Below, piece by piece: positions 10,755 to 21,538 of a stretch of 64,000 nt of DNA. Every line of letters starts with the position of its first letter. Position 1 is the first letter of the stretch. Under the pieces are notes generated by a model. The model saw only the letters and a program-made list of their open reading frames with translations, was not told where the DNA came from and did not search any database. Source of the stretch: Dryococelus australis. Its lineage: Eukaryota > Arthropoda > Insecta > Phasmatodea > Phasmatidae. The stretch spans positions 223,953,924-224,017,923 of the forward strand of contig CM056993.1 in the NCBI GenBank assembly GCA_029891345.1, written 5' to 3'. The translations under genes were made by a program, and so were the position numbers.

Positions 10755-12542
10755 CGCATAAACATCATTACACTGGGAACAGTATATTAAAATCGCTCTT
10801 ACTCAAATGTTTCAATTTATATCTAACATAATAATTTTCTCTACGTCTATAAATTCATCTTTTGGTAGTTCTGGTAACATTTTTCCCTTCTGCTTCACTG
10901 ATTCCCTGTTATTTGCCATGTGAGTTTCACAACTCTGACTACCTTGAGCATGTACATAATTTGGCTCATTTATTCTAATTTTACGTGAACAATATAACAT
11001 TGGTTCAGTTTTTTACTTTACGCCCGTATATTCAAAGTTAACATCTCTGGTTTTACTACTTTTTACATTACTCTGACATCTCAAATTATTTCGACCCTTC
11101 AACTTTTTACCATCACATATCACACTTTTATCACGTTTTAAACTTTTACGACAGGACACGGGGTTTTCTTTTGGAATCGGAACTGCCTCTGCTCGGCATA
11201 CACTATCTCTGCGGATCTTGGGGGCACAGCGACAAAATCTGTCCTGTTCTGTGACCTCGCTAACTAATTTACTCACTTTATGGCTAACACAACTCAAGGG
11301 TATTACTCCTTCAGAGCCTGGAAGCGAACACTTTTTATCTATGTTTCTAGGGACATCTGCGAGGATTTTCTCCCGTGGTTCTTCTAGTGGTGACATTAAA
11401 TCACTTTGTTCCTACCCAAGACGTATACAACTTCTCTCGGGTATTTGGGGTACGCTATTTACGAATAGTAATCCAGCAATGTCACTGACAAGTGTGGCAA
11501 ATCCTATTACCGTACCCTTTGGCACGATGAGTGTCTCATTAGCAATGTTCACTATTTTGGTCACTGCCCTTACTGATTGTACCAATGCTCTGTGAGGCTT
11601 CCTTGAACCTTCACCGCGAGGTTTCCTTGAACCCTCGACTTGACCTATCCTGTCAGTAGTCCTCTCGACATGACCGCCTACTTCACATGTCGCTCCTGCA
11701 TCTTCCGTGCGACTAGGACACCATGTCCTGTTGCCCCCTTTGATGTGATCGCGATGAGGAACGAAACGCTGGGACACATCCGTTTGACCCGAAACAAAGG
11801 GGATAACACACTGGTCACTCACCCTCATAAGTGCCTTCTTTTCAACTACACAGGTACAGTGACGGTCGTTCATCCCATCCTCCAGATTCGTCTCACTGAA
11901 TCTATTACATGTCCCTATAGAGTTTCTAGCCGTACTGCTTCTACAATACGCCTCGTTCTCTGGGAGGCTCTTACCGGTAACAATTAAGTTGTATATTGCC
12001 CTTGCCACACGGATGCCCGGTACATTCGTCAATGTCGGTTTGATAAGAAGTAATTTCGATTCAACGTCCCAACCCGCTGTGTGCAGAGCAACATATATCA
12101 CTGTCTCCAATTTTGGTGGCAGAATCGTGTGCTGTATGATTTTCACTTCATTGTATTGATTACAGTTCACAGATCCGGATCCAAGTTTAAAGTTGGCCAG
12201 GTTCTCAGCTTGTTTCCGCTGCTCTTTCACAATTATGCAAGTTTTTGTATTATATGTACCTAAATCAAACGTATTTTTGAGATACAATGTCTGTTCTTTC
12301 AAGTCGATTCTGGCATCATAATAGCGGAGAAAATCGGTTCCAAGTATTCCCCCGAAAGGAAGCTCTGATGCGCACATAAGGAACCAATATGGGTAACATT
12401 GACCACTTACCCACAACTCTATATACTGGGTACCTGCGATCTGGAGAGAGTCTCCAGTTACGCCTTTCGCTCCTAACTGAGATTCATCGATAATATTCCC
12501 GCTGATTCTAGGTCGAACGAGATATATCGAACCCTGTGTCAA
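10755..12542 (-). pseudogene. pol: Gypsy aspartic protease and long linker (broken)
   Basis: The protease matures the polyprotein. The active-site triplet DTG is encoded at 12,532-12,540, preceded by GQSHSFLI. The frame shifts by one base right after it, and the protease body then continues (LVRPRISGNIIDESQLGAKG; later FGGILGTDFLRYYDARIDL, the second conserved block with ILG and D). The region between this second block and RT is about 1.5 kb of Lys/Ser/Arg-rich sequence without recognised domains, longer than usual for the gypsy PR-RT spacing. The linker is interrupted by several stops (for example near 11,410, 11,010 and 10,812). The zinc-knuckle gag lies immediately upstream. Confidence 0.78.
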
Positions 12543-12611
12543 TTAAGAACGAGTGAGACTGGCCCTCGACAAGAACTGATACTATGGTCTCTTTTCCCCC
12601 TACAACTGTAA

Positions 12612-13655
12612 TTACCCCTGTGTGGTGCCCGGAGCTGACACTCGGCTCCTTATGTTTGGGTAATTACTATCTACATACTCGCTAGTTTCTCTAATGCAGT
12701 GCTCTATGTTCCTACGTACCTGGGCTTGTTGTGGGGTTCCCAAATTTCTGCATTCTCTGATCATGTGCCCAAAACGTCCGCAGTTAAAACATATATCACA
12801 GTTATTACCTTGTTCGTGTCTGTAACTCATGTTCTTGGGAGAAACACCTACTTCCGATAAACTATTTCTACTGTTACTATTAATGTTCGAACCATGGTAA
12901 CATGAGTTATAACTTCTTCCAAAACCTCTGTTAATGGAAAGTATTTTCGCCACTTCTTGTGTTACCTTGTGCAACACTTGTTTGCTGGGATACTATGTTA
13001 TACACCTTTCACCTCCTCTGAGGATCATCAAATTTTGTTTTGCATTCCTGATGCGCCTCTGTAACCGCTAACGCTATAGCCATGCGTTCAGCTACGTCCA
13101 TGGTTTGTGGTATCTTATATCTAAACTACTGACCTGCGTTACATTGTAACCGGTGAGTGAAAGCTGCTAACAACCTCTTTTCAGCATCCTGATTCAAAAT
13201 TTCCTGTTTCTCAGGCTCATTTAATGCTGAACTGTTTTCTCACATAGTGTACAACACCTATCTGCAAATATCTGCACTTCCTCATTATGTTTCTGCCTAA
13301 CATTGTGCAGCATGTAATAATGGAATTGCAACGGCTGATTATCCTTGAATCTGTCGTTCAACTCAACTTTCAACATTTTAAATATTATGTCCCCTCTTAA
13401 TTTAGGACATTTAGCAACAAAACGCAATACTAAACCTTTCAATTTAATTTTTGCTAGTTTTACTTTGTCCTTATCTGAAAGATTTTCTAGGCTTGCTGCG
13501 CTTGCTATGCTTTCTGGAAAGTCGTGTACCGGTAACGAACCTTTTTCGCCAGTCCATTTTTCTACTAATGAAATAACCTCCAAATCATTAACTTGAGCTG
13601 GTACTTGAGCTTGTACTGGTATCGTGTGGGCTACTTGACGTCTTTCGTCCTCCAT
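12612..13655 (-). pseudogene. gag: Gypsy gag (capsid and zinc knuckle)
   Basis: Gag forms the intracellular particle and packages RNA. The first part (13,655-13,221, starting MEDERRQVAHTIPVQ) has the helical capsid-type pattern seen in metavirid gags, including FPESIASAASLENLSDKDK. The last part (12,977-12,612) holds a CCHC zinc knuckle, CFNCGRFGHMIREC (C-x2-C-x4-H-x4-C). The 240 bp between the two open pieces are coding-like but contain stops and frame changes. Position and motifs make the assignment secure even though similarity of gag is generally low. No catalytic function is expected. Confidence 0.8.
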
Positions 13656-13685
13656 GTCAACTAGAAAAATGCTACTTATTAAATT

Positions 13686-14628
13686 TTATTCATTCAATTT
13701 CGAAAGAGGAATCAAAGTCTTATGATGGTAAGTCCGTTTCTTTGGAGTATCGTAATGTGTACAACTACTTGTAGGTTTAGTTTCATGAATCGTATTCAAA
13801 TTTTCTCTCTTACGAACGGCAATATGTTCCGCATGTGAAGAACTAGTAGACGCTTGCTCGCGTTTTACATTCGCGTCTTGCGATGTCGAAGGCTCTGTGT
13901 TCGCAACTATGTCAAGCCTTTCTATCTCAAATTCTGGATAAACACGATCTCGAGGTATGAACCTCTTTACTATACGAATTTCAATTTCCAGCACTACTCG
14001 TCCAGAAGAATTTTCGTACTCGTATATTTTATATGCAGGAGTCGGAAAAGATCGCTTTGGTTTTCCATTGAAAGGCTGTTTCCAGTCCTGAACCTGTAGT
14101 TACTTGAGACAAGTCAAAAGATGTGTGCTTTTAAAAAATTTTCTGTATCGATTTATATGAATATTCTTCTAAACCATTCAATACCTCAGTACTACTAGTT
14201 AAAACCATGTAGATTGTCAAAACTGTAAACTCTTTACCTTCCCTGCTTGCCCCTGAAATAATAAGCATCTTAGCATAACGCTTTAGTGTTTTTTTCAAAA
14301 TACAGCAAAGAAGTGGAGCTGAATCCAGATAATTTCTGTCATATTCAACTTTAACCTAAGTGTGCAGTGTTATATCTTCCCAATCTAAGTGACAATCAAC
14401 ATTAACAGTTACTCTGTTATTCATAGGTCCGTGGACATACTCAACATTAAAACGATATGATTTCCTGCAGTAAACGTGTTCGTTGTAATCCTGCAAATCT
14501 CCTCTTTCACTAAATATCGTATTATATTCGTCAACTGAAACGTGTACGATTCTGAACGCTTCAGGACACGATAAAAAGTCCCACTCAGCAACACTGCTCA
14601 GCTCAATTACAAACTTCACGATTCGCAT
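13686..14628 (-). pseudogene. Accessory open frame 5' of gag, unknown function
   Basis: In most gypsy elements the leader between primer site and gag is short and non-coding. Here about 310 codons precede gag on the same strand. One frame starts MRIVKFVIELSSVAEWDF at 14,628. It runs through a single TAG at about 14,354 into YAKMLIISGASREGKEFTVL, hits another stop near 14,147, and continues after a frame change (YKIYEYENSSGRVVLEIEI) into a charged, Ser/Thr-rich tail ending LSKLNE at 13,686. The N-terminal half is globular-looking and the C-terminal tail looks disordered. I do not recognise the fold. It could be an extra gene captured by this lineage or an unusual N-terminal extension of gag. 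Confidence 0.55.
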
Positions 14629-14791
14629 TCATAACAAAACGTGCAAATCAAATAAAACAACTGAATTTCAATTCGTCGGAGGAAAACCTAATACTGTTTT
14701 CAACGACCTAACACCTATCACCTACAACCCTATAAACCTATAACCCTTCGAAGTGGGTTCAGTCACAGCCGCCTGGAGTAACTATCCAAAA

Positions 14792-14802
14792 CGCTGCCAC
14801 CA
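14792..14802 (-). promoter_or_regulatory. Primer-binding site, tRNA-Leu type
   Basis: The minus strand reads TGGTGGCAGCG, three bases inside the 5' LTR end (...ATCACA AAC TGG). This is complementary to the 3' end of animal leucine tRNAs of the AAG family, which end CGCTGCCA plus CCA. The next bases stop matching, so complementarity is 11 nt. The tRNA-Leu-like copies in the surrounding arms end CACCTGAC, so they are not the primer. Confidence 0.72.
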
Positions 14803-14805
14803 GTT

Positions 14806-15569
14806 TGTGATGCCCGAGCAGTCTAGGGCTGAGCACAAATACTCAATAAGAAATAATCTAGGTCAATTTAACACTTTTCATTAAATCAAGCACTGAATCG
14901 GTTACACTTTAATTATACATCTACTTACTTGGCGATGTGGCGGAAGACGACATAGGAATTGTTATTACAAAATAAAATACAATCTCGGTTAGAAGCAACT
15001 TCATTCTATAGCCACTGTGATGAAGGAGAGTGTTTTCTCAGCACAGTTCAGGAAAGTCGTCCCAGGCGGTGATGTGCAGTTTCTGACGTCCTCTGCTGAA
15101 GTCCCCCGTCCTCAAGTCTTGCATGGCATAATAAAGCAACATGAGTGTAGTGGGGAGAAGTCTCCCTCCACCAAGAAGTCGCCCATGAGCAGTGTCCAAC
15201 CAATAAAAAGTCAGGGCGAGAAGAGTCGCCCACCAATGAGAGAGCAATGTTAGGGCGTTAGTCGACGAACTGGAACTTTGCACACGGCCCCAACGTGTGG
15301 TATCGAAATCATGTGACGGGAAAATATCATGTGATACAGCATGTGATTCCAGGAGTCATGGGACGAAAATATCGTGAAAAACAGCACGTATTTCCCATCG
15401 AAAATGGTTAGCAATCGCAGTCACACGGTGCTGAAATCACCGCAGGCAGTATTAGAGTGGATACAGCTTCCTGTCGCAGGCACTGCAGAACCTGATAAGT
15501 TGCGAAAATACTTCATAAAAATGTCTTCCCTCTGTACTGGAAAGCTGGCGGATTGCTCACGGCACTACA
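14806..15569 (-). repeat. 5' LTR of gypsy element
   Basis: Partner of 6,163-6,926. It would carry the promoter and transcript start of the element. No clear TATA box can be assigned by eye. Frames of 62-81 codons inside it are shadows of the same frames in the other LTR and are not genes. Confidence 0.93.
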
Positions 15570-16330
15570 GTCTGTCGTTGTATTGGCCAACAACATGACT
15601 GCCGGCCTTCTGACCTCCTGTGGCAATCAGAATAAAATTCTGATTGTGCGCTGCCAACGCACATCACCAGTACCTGAAATTTTGCAAACACTGTCAGTCA
15701 TTGTACTGACTGCCAACATGGCCACCAGCCCTTCTAGCCACCCACCAATGACAGCCACAATTTTGCACAAGGCTTCTGGCTACCAACGTTGGCCGCCTGC
15801 ATTCAGGCTTCTGGCCACCTACCACCAGCAGTCGCCAGTAGTCATCGCCGGCCACTGGCCCGACAATATGGCCGCCCACCACCAGTCGTAATTTTGTTAG
15901 ACATTGCATTATCTGAGATTTGGCATTCAGACTTCATCCTTACAACAATATGTCAGAACGTCAGTGTACTGGCTTCTGTCATGGTCGCCTACCACTTTCC
16001 GACATTTTGCAAATGGACATCATCGGCGCACTGGCCACGATCATGGCTGCCCACAACTAAATTACAGGCGGTCATACACTGGCATCGTGACCTACGTGGA
16101 ACAACCATCGCTGGCGCACTTGCCGCCATTTTGATAGACAATGCTACTTCCGAGATTTGCCGTTCCGACTTCATCATTACAACAAAAATGACAGTCGTGG
16201 GTGTACTGGCTGCTGCCATGGCCACCTGCCTCCAGCCGACATTTTCAAATTGACATAATCGGCGCACTGGCCACCAACATGGCCAACACCACCATCCGCC
16301 ATTTTGCTAGAAAGTGCGACTTCCAAGATG
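15570..16330. repeat. Degenerate ~240-bp tandem units
   Basis: Units share blocks such as ccgacatttt(g)caaat, atcggcgcactggccac, catggc(c/t)(a/g)cc, and gacttcatc(c/a)ttacaacaa. Two successive unit starts are near 16,000 and 16,240, and a further diverged unit spans 15,570-15,900. The left arm carries the same type of unit in reverse complement at about 4,860-5,229. Open frames here on both strands lack any domain. Confidence 0.65.
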
Positions 16331-18770
16331 GGAGATCGTAATGACAGAGCAGGAAGTTCTGGCCAGCATGCCGGGGAAAATCCACATGCATACACATTAA
16401 GTCGTTGCAGGAGAGAGGATTAGAGCTGCTACAGCTTCGACGATCCCGAAGCGAGGAACTGCCTCCTACTATGCATCCCTACCCTGTTGCTCTTCCGAGG
16501 GCAGACACATATATGATGATACGTGTGCACCGTGGTTTATCCAATGTATGCCGTCGTTCATTATCCGATGCTTGTCGTCCATCCACGACAGTGTGAGTTT
16601 ATTTGCTACATTCGGTGTAAACGTCGTAGTGGTGGTGCGACATAATGCTGTGGATCTGCACCCTCATGAGTTGGAGGTCCATAAGAATGAGCTTGTAGTC
16701 CTCGGTGATAACTCGATGGATGACACTCCTCTGAACCCTCTTGGCTGGCTTCACGTCCTTGTCCCTGCACACATACACATACTGTTTGGCCCTCAGCACG
16801 ATGAACTCCATCATGTCATTCCCTCCGACACTCATCCTTAAACTTGCCGATGACCTTGCCCGATGTACTTGCATATACCGAGCCTCCAATTAACAGTGGT
16901 CATACATGGACCTACACATACTTTCTTAGAGGCAGTCATACTCTGTCTTCATGAACTATCAACACTTGTGTATCGAGCCTGCATACCGAACCTTCATTGC
17001 ATGCACTTAGTGGCAGACTCTGCACACTTGTGTACTACGCCTACATCCTTCCATGTCCGTTATTATATTCAGTAACATACTTTACCCAAGAACCTAGCCT
17101 GTGTAACCATTCTCTGTCCCGCCACCACCACCACTACTGAGTGTGCAAGACAGCAGTAGTGTGTGTTCAGGCATGACATGCACTCGTGGTTCGTTGAGTA
17201 CTGAAACTTTTATGTATGTAGTGAAGAGTAGTCATATACTATCTATACATAGCGTACAGCTCTGCTGTAATGTATACTCAGCTATCGCTTCTGTTCCGAC
17301 AATGTCAGCCTCCTTCAACATAAAGGTGAGTACATCATCTATTATAACATATTCAACATTATCAACACTCAATTAAGAAAGTAACCACATCGCTCATATA
17401 GTATAACATTCAATCAGCCTTGTAATTTTCTTACTAATACAGATTTTCAGGTTGACCGAGAGGTCTAAGGCGCTGGATTTAAGCTCCGGTTATCTGTGTG
17501 GGGAATGTAGGTTCGAATCCTGCACCTGACAATTATTTTCCTGCTTCCTTGTTGGTGTGTTACCCACATTAAATAAGGCTTTCGTGTGCATAAAATTAGG
17601 TCATATACACAGTCACATGTTCTCTGACAGACTTGAGGCAACGGCTTATGTGATATATAGTGCTCGTAGCTTGTCCAATATGTGATGATTGGTAGGATGT
17701 GTTGCTATGGTACCAGTGGTACTACTGTGATTGGGTACTCTACTACAACACGACCAACGAATTATCATCTGTAACAGCGTCAGCGATGTCAAGGGTCTCT
17801 GTGGGGTAGCAGTGAGAAATATGTTATCACTGTGTGGAAACTACTTCACATGTCCCGCCTGGCATACAAGACAATACACTGTGTTTACCTGAGATGATAA
17901 CCTGTATACACACACACACAACAAGTGTTGATCATCATCAGTAAGCATGCGCAGTAAGACACCAGCTAACTCACAGCAGTACGTACATTTTTTTAGATGG
18001 TAGGAATTGAAACAAAAAAAAAATGATTGTTGGTGTTTATATTTATTGTATACCTAACCAAATCGCACACACATATACACACAAACTCATATATAAAATT
18101 CAATTATAGCCTCCAGCTCTGAGTCCATCAATAATCGAATTTATATCTGCGATGACAGACAGATATCCGCCTCTCTGCAATGAAACCAATCATCGTAATC
18201 TCTCGACTAGGTCATTCGGGTCTTTCGAGTAGCCAGGATTCATGTCACTCTTCGCAGAATGTTTACAATACAATGCTGCATCAATGTTCTTCTTCTGAGT
18301 TGAGTAGGACTTAGCAACATGCTTTTGCTTTGCAAATGTCGGCACATCATTACCAGCAGACTTGGAGTCACATCGTTCTTCTCAGCAGACTTGGAGGTCC
18401 CATTAATGTTCTCAGTGGACTTGGGGGTTTTATTGTTGTTCTCGACATCCTCGGTAGCATCTTCGTTTTTCGCTTTACATGATAGCTGCGCAGGAGTTTT
18501 TTTTCGCAATTTCTGACGATCTGTATGCCCCATGCTCTGCGCCATTCGTTGTCCCTTCTTCACACATTGGTTTGGAGCACCATTGATCTCCATGTAATGA
18601 TATGGGTGCTTGAAGTATCATTAGTGTCCATGACGAATCGGCAGGAATACTGGACTTGTCGTGTCTTCTCGTGTCAAGGAATGGTACGGTACCTTTACAC
18701 GTACCACTATCTCTCTTTAGATTATCACCTCTACCGAATGCTGCACCACATATAACACATGTTTGTATTT
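15928..18770. repeat. Right arm of large inverted repeat
   Basis: Reverse complement of 2,935-5,229 with an additional block of about 360 bp (about 18,255-18,630) inside the zinc-finger coding remnant. Similarity begins near 15,928 (gacttcatcc) and fades near 18,770 (ctctaaaata). Unlike the left arm, the right arm runs on without a visible break into related zinc-finger and polymerase-like coding remnants up to about 21.5 kb, so this side holds the fuller version of the locus. Confidence 0.85.
17446..17531 (+). tRNA. tRNA-Leu(UAA)-like sequence, right arm
   Basis: This is an 86-nt class-II tRNA fold. Acceptor strands TTCAGGT and ACCTGAC pair at six of seven positions (the first base is mismatched), followed by discriminator A. 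The A-box region is TGACCGAGAGG. The anticodon stem-loop is CTGGA-TTTAAGC-TCCGG with anticodon TAA at 17,480-17,482, then a long variable arm, T stem GTAGG/CCTGC and a perfect B box GGTTCGAATCC at 17,510-17,520. The CCA end is not encoded, as normal in eukaryotes. The 1-72 mismatch and the G10-to-A change argue for reduced function. With the inverted copy at 3,874-3,960 it forms a matched pair in the two arms. Could be a real gene, a pseudogene, or a tRNA-derived part of an element. Confidence 0.62.
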
Positions 18771-18897
18771 TAGAGGTCGGTGCCTTTGTACAGTCGCTCT
18801 GTTCATGAAGGCGAGCATTGCAACTTTTACTGAACAACTTCCACACAGTATCTACAGTGTTTACCTTGTAATTGTTGATTGCTCTCGGAAGTTTCAT
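18180..18897 (-). pseudogene. C2HC zinc-finger protein remnant (right-arm copy)
   Basis: The minus frame from 18,897 opens with a 140-codon piece containing one finger, CVICGAAFGRGDNLKR followed by D.GTCKG. The usual His is replaced by Asp in this copy, whereas the left-arm copy has RH. The frame then ends near 18,475, but an overlapping frame (18,593-18,240) carries a Lys/Asn/Ser/Thr-rich low-complexity stretch. The terminal segment GYSKDPNDLVERLR lies at about 18,195-18,250. The DPN.LV.RL motif resembles C-termini of uncharacterised Polinton/adintovirus-associated proteins, which is inference. It is frameshifted, so I treat it as a pseudogene. A 15-bp-type minisatellite lies directly upstream. 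Confidence 0.5.
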
Positions 18898-18970
18898 GTG
18901 TAGGTATACTCGAATGCATCCTCTTCAAGCATATGTGTGAACACAATCACATACATGTACTACTAAGTAG

Positions 18971-19115
18971 TGCTGACTCCTCACAGATGACTACTTGATG
19001 CTGACTCCTTGATGCTGACTCCTCACAGATGATTCCTTGATGCTGATTTCTTGATCCTGACTCCTTGATGCTGACTCCTCATGGATGACTCCTTGATGCT
19101 GACTCCTCGCGGATA
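18971..19115. repeat. TGCTGACTCCTTGA-type minisatellite
   Basis: Tandem variants of gatgctgactcctt and gctgactcctcacagatga are repeated about six to eight times. A similar array (gctgactccacact) occurs at 21,374-21,450. Both lie just upstream, on the minus strand, of a zinc-finger-type coding remnant, so they appear to be part of the duplicated unit. Confidence 0.85.
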
Positions 19116-19262
19116 ACTCTTTGCAGTGCCAATCTCATACAACACAGTTTAGCAACTGCATGTGGATATCTGTTGATGGAGTACTTTATATCTATCCTTC
19201 TAACGGCTGAAGACGAAGGTATGTTGTCATCTTCTCCGTAGTGAGGGAAAATCGCTACGAAT

Positions 19263-19628
19263 CTATGTGCGAAGTGGATTGTACACACTAGTTCTCAAAT
19301 CTAGAGCATTTACCGAAACTAGGGCCCAACCTGAACTCTTGGCCACCATTTCTTCTTCCTCTTGGCATATATTGTATATACTATCGACAATCGCATCTTC
19401 TGCTTCATATGAATTGCACACAGCTACAGCCAAAGTCTTGAATGTTCTGGTACAATATTCATCATCGTGAGGTTCTGGTTTTGTATAGCTACAGTCCACC
19501 CACATAATATATTTGACAGGTCCATTTTGTTCTACCTCATCGATAAGTTGGTTTAGTATATTAGGACTTACACTTGTCAGGAAAGAGCAAACATTATGTG
19601 ATGTAGTTGACATATTTGGTGCAACCAA
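19263..19628 (-). pseudogene. Polinton/adintovirus-type PolB N-terminal-like fragment
   Basis: A 121-codon open frame. Its last part, SSGWALVSVNALDLRTSVYN, followed by PLRT, fits the (S)GW...L.L....YNPL signature that I know from N-terminal regions of large B-type DNA polymerase proteins encoded by Polinton/adintovirus-like elements of arthropods. It also has a vestigial zinc-finger environment directly upstream, as those proteins often do. The frame ends at the point where the family would continue with SYIPLP-like sequence; after 19,262 the similarity stops and a different sequence follows. No polymerase or exonuclease motif is present. The assignment rests on one signature and the finger context, so it is tentative. 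Confidence 0.45.
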
Positions 19629-19739
19629 AACTTTAAAAAGTCCCGTGAATCCAGATCGCTTCAGGAAAAATCCATTATTATTAGGCTTCGTTTATGGTGA
19701 ATAATCTTATGGTGATTTATCAGCTGTCTGTCCTTTACA

Positions 19740-20900
19740 TTGTTTCAAATGACTATGTAAATATGTAAATCAGCATTGTGCACATACTTTCTTCGACCCT
19801 TATCGCATTGATATGTCCTACGAATGGCGTTCCTCGCACAAATACTGTTTTCGTGTGTCCTAGCATTGTATGCACTTATAAATGTCTTGACACAATAGTT
19901 GCATGGGTGACTTGGCAGACCATTGGACTAGTCTCAAGATTTGTAGATGAACCTGCATGCTGTGCTGGATCCAGGTAGTTTTGTAAGGGGGCAAAGTAAG
20001 TGTTCTTCTACCACCCCTTTTCTTAAACCTTATTTTAAGGCAAATAGAATATTGGGTTAAACCATAGTTAATACTGGTGTAATATTACTTTTTCTTTAGT
20101 AAATTAAAGTTTTTTTGTAACTTGCAAAGTTTCCAATGCAGAGTCGTTGCAATACTTCATACCTACATTCTGCTGGTCAGAGATGAAACTATGCTGTTGT
20201 GGGGTGAGGTAAATCGGTATGTGCCTATTCGTTAAGCGGATATTACCCACTCGTTCTCAACTCTAGATGATTTACTAATGGTAGGGTCCATCAGGAAGTC
20301 ATCATTAACATTAGGCTTTGGAGATGTAGAATAACTTTGAGGTTGCTCATCATCAGCAGTCCTCGTATCCTGTCTGTTAGAAAGTTTAAATGTATATTTA
20401 AACCATTGGTTGTGACTTGCATAGTTTCAAATGTCTTTTTTAAGGCATCAACACACACATACATTCTTCGACACTTATCGCATCGATATACGGATGATGC
20501 TCTTTTTACATTAATTTTGTGTATGTCTCCTTTTGTCATATGCATATGTAAATGTCTTGTGACAATATTTTCATGGCTGTCATGGCAGGGCCAAGGAAAT
20601 GATCTTAGATGAACCCTTAGATTAAGCTGGTAGTATCTTCAGAAAATGCTTGACAGGTAGTGCAGCATTACCCTTGCACGATGCAAGATGTCTTTTCAAT
20701 ATGCTTCGATAACCAAATTGAGATTTACACTATTCACATCCGAACATAATACAACCTTCGTTCTGATAACAACCAACCTTCAGATATTGCTTGTCAGGTG
20801 GTTGAGCAGCATGGCCCTTACATGATGCATGATGTCTTTTCAAGTTACTTCGACGACCAAATTGGGATTTGCACTTTTTACAACAGAATATAATACGACC
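19740..20900 (-). pseudogene. C2HC/C2H2 zinc-finger array remnant
   Basis: Minus-strand fingers appear in series. One at about 20,815-20,890 reads CKKCKSQFGRRSNLKRHHAS then CKG. A second at about 20,675-20,750 repeats this as CKSQFGYRSILKRHLASCKG, with a stop replacing a residue between its two cysteines. A third at about 20,440-20,500 reads YRCDKCRRMYVCVDALKK. A fourth group is near 19,790-19,900 (CNYCVKTFISAYNARTHENS and YQCDKGRRKYVHNADLHI). The repeated NLKRH...CKG type matches the finger in the inverted-repeat arms. Several in-frame stops and frame changes show decay. The array reads into the PolB-like fragment at 19,263-19,628 on the same strand, suggesting one ancestral gene of at least 1.6 kb. 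The function of the fingers is presumably DNA binding. Confidence 0.55.
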
Positions 20901-21199
20901 TGCATTCTGATAACACCCAGCTTCGTGCTGTCTGTAGATGTATTTGCTAGAAAATACTTTTTTTTACAGTAGCAACAAGAATAACTTTCCTGTTCCACTT
21001 ATGTATAAGAGCAAGTAATCCACAGCCGATGTTCACTCGTCGAAGTCAGGATGACAACTGAGCTGGCCAACACTATACTAAAACTATCATATTGCTCCTG
21101 GTTGCCAACTTCAGTTTTTACTTCTCATGTTATTGGTGCAGGTCTAATATTTACAATTCCTGATGGTATATCTTGTTCATGCTCTGCAGTACTCATAGT

Positions 21200-21470
21200 T
21201 CATTCTTCGCACACTGGTTTGTAACACCATGCAGGCCCACATAATGTTCTGGGCGCTCGAACGAACATTAATTTACATGTCGAATCAACAGGAAGGTTAG
21301 CCTTGTTGTGCGACAATGCATGCTGCATGGTGCCAAGCCAAGGTGCATTATTTTTGCACATACCAGTGTGTTCAAGCGCTGACTCCACACTGTTGATGCC
21401 TCACTGTTGACTCCACACTGCTGACTCCACTCTCGCTGACTCCACACACTCCTCATGCATGGTTTCACAA
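21200..21470 (-). pseudogene. Second paralogous copy of the arm zinc-finger segment
   Basis: The frame at 21,388-21,200 (MESALEHTGMCKNNAPWLGT...) aligns piece by piece with the arm-encoded segment at about 18,560-18,740. Matching points are T.CK...P.L.T..H, LPVDST, LM..AP.., and the C-terminal WCYKPVCEE against WCSKPMCEE. The minisatellite at 21,374-21,450 sits at its start, as in the other copy. The tandem paralogy within 2.5 kb implies repeated duplication of one coding block. The frame is short and has lost the first cysteine pair of the finger. Confidence 0.5.
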
Positions 21471-21538
21471 CTGCGTGTTAATGTCTGTTCTTGCAGAAAT
21501 TTTAACCTCTTCTCCCTTTCAATAGTATATCGATAAGC

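Larger units (their letters stand above)
6163..15569 (-). mobile_element. Complete Ty3/gypsy LTR retrotransposon, minus strand
   Basis: The element has two direct LTRs (6,163-6,926 and 14,806-15,569), each about 764 bp. In element orientation they begin TGTAGTGCCG and end ATCACA. A 4-bp target duplication, GTCT, lies at 6,159-6,162 and 15,570-15,573. Removing the element plus one GTCT restores a repeat unit that aligns with a sister unit at about 15,690, which independently confirms the boundaries. A primer-binding site lies next to the 5' LTR and a polypurine tract next to the 3' LTR. Gene order is 5' accessory frame, gag, protease, RT, RNase H, integrase. All major genes carry stops or frameshifts, and the LTRs differ by roughly 5-10 percent by eye, so this is an old, dead copy. 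No envelope gene is visible. Confidence 0.93.

Noticed and set aside
14792..14802. The local tRNA-Leu-like copies as the source of the gypsy primer
   Set aside because: The primer site pairs with a tRNA ending CGCTGCCA, whereas both local copies end CACCTGAC or CACCTGAA.
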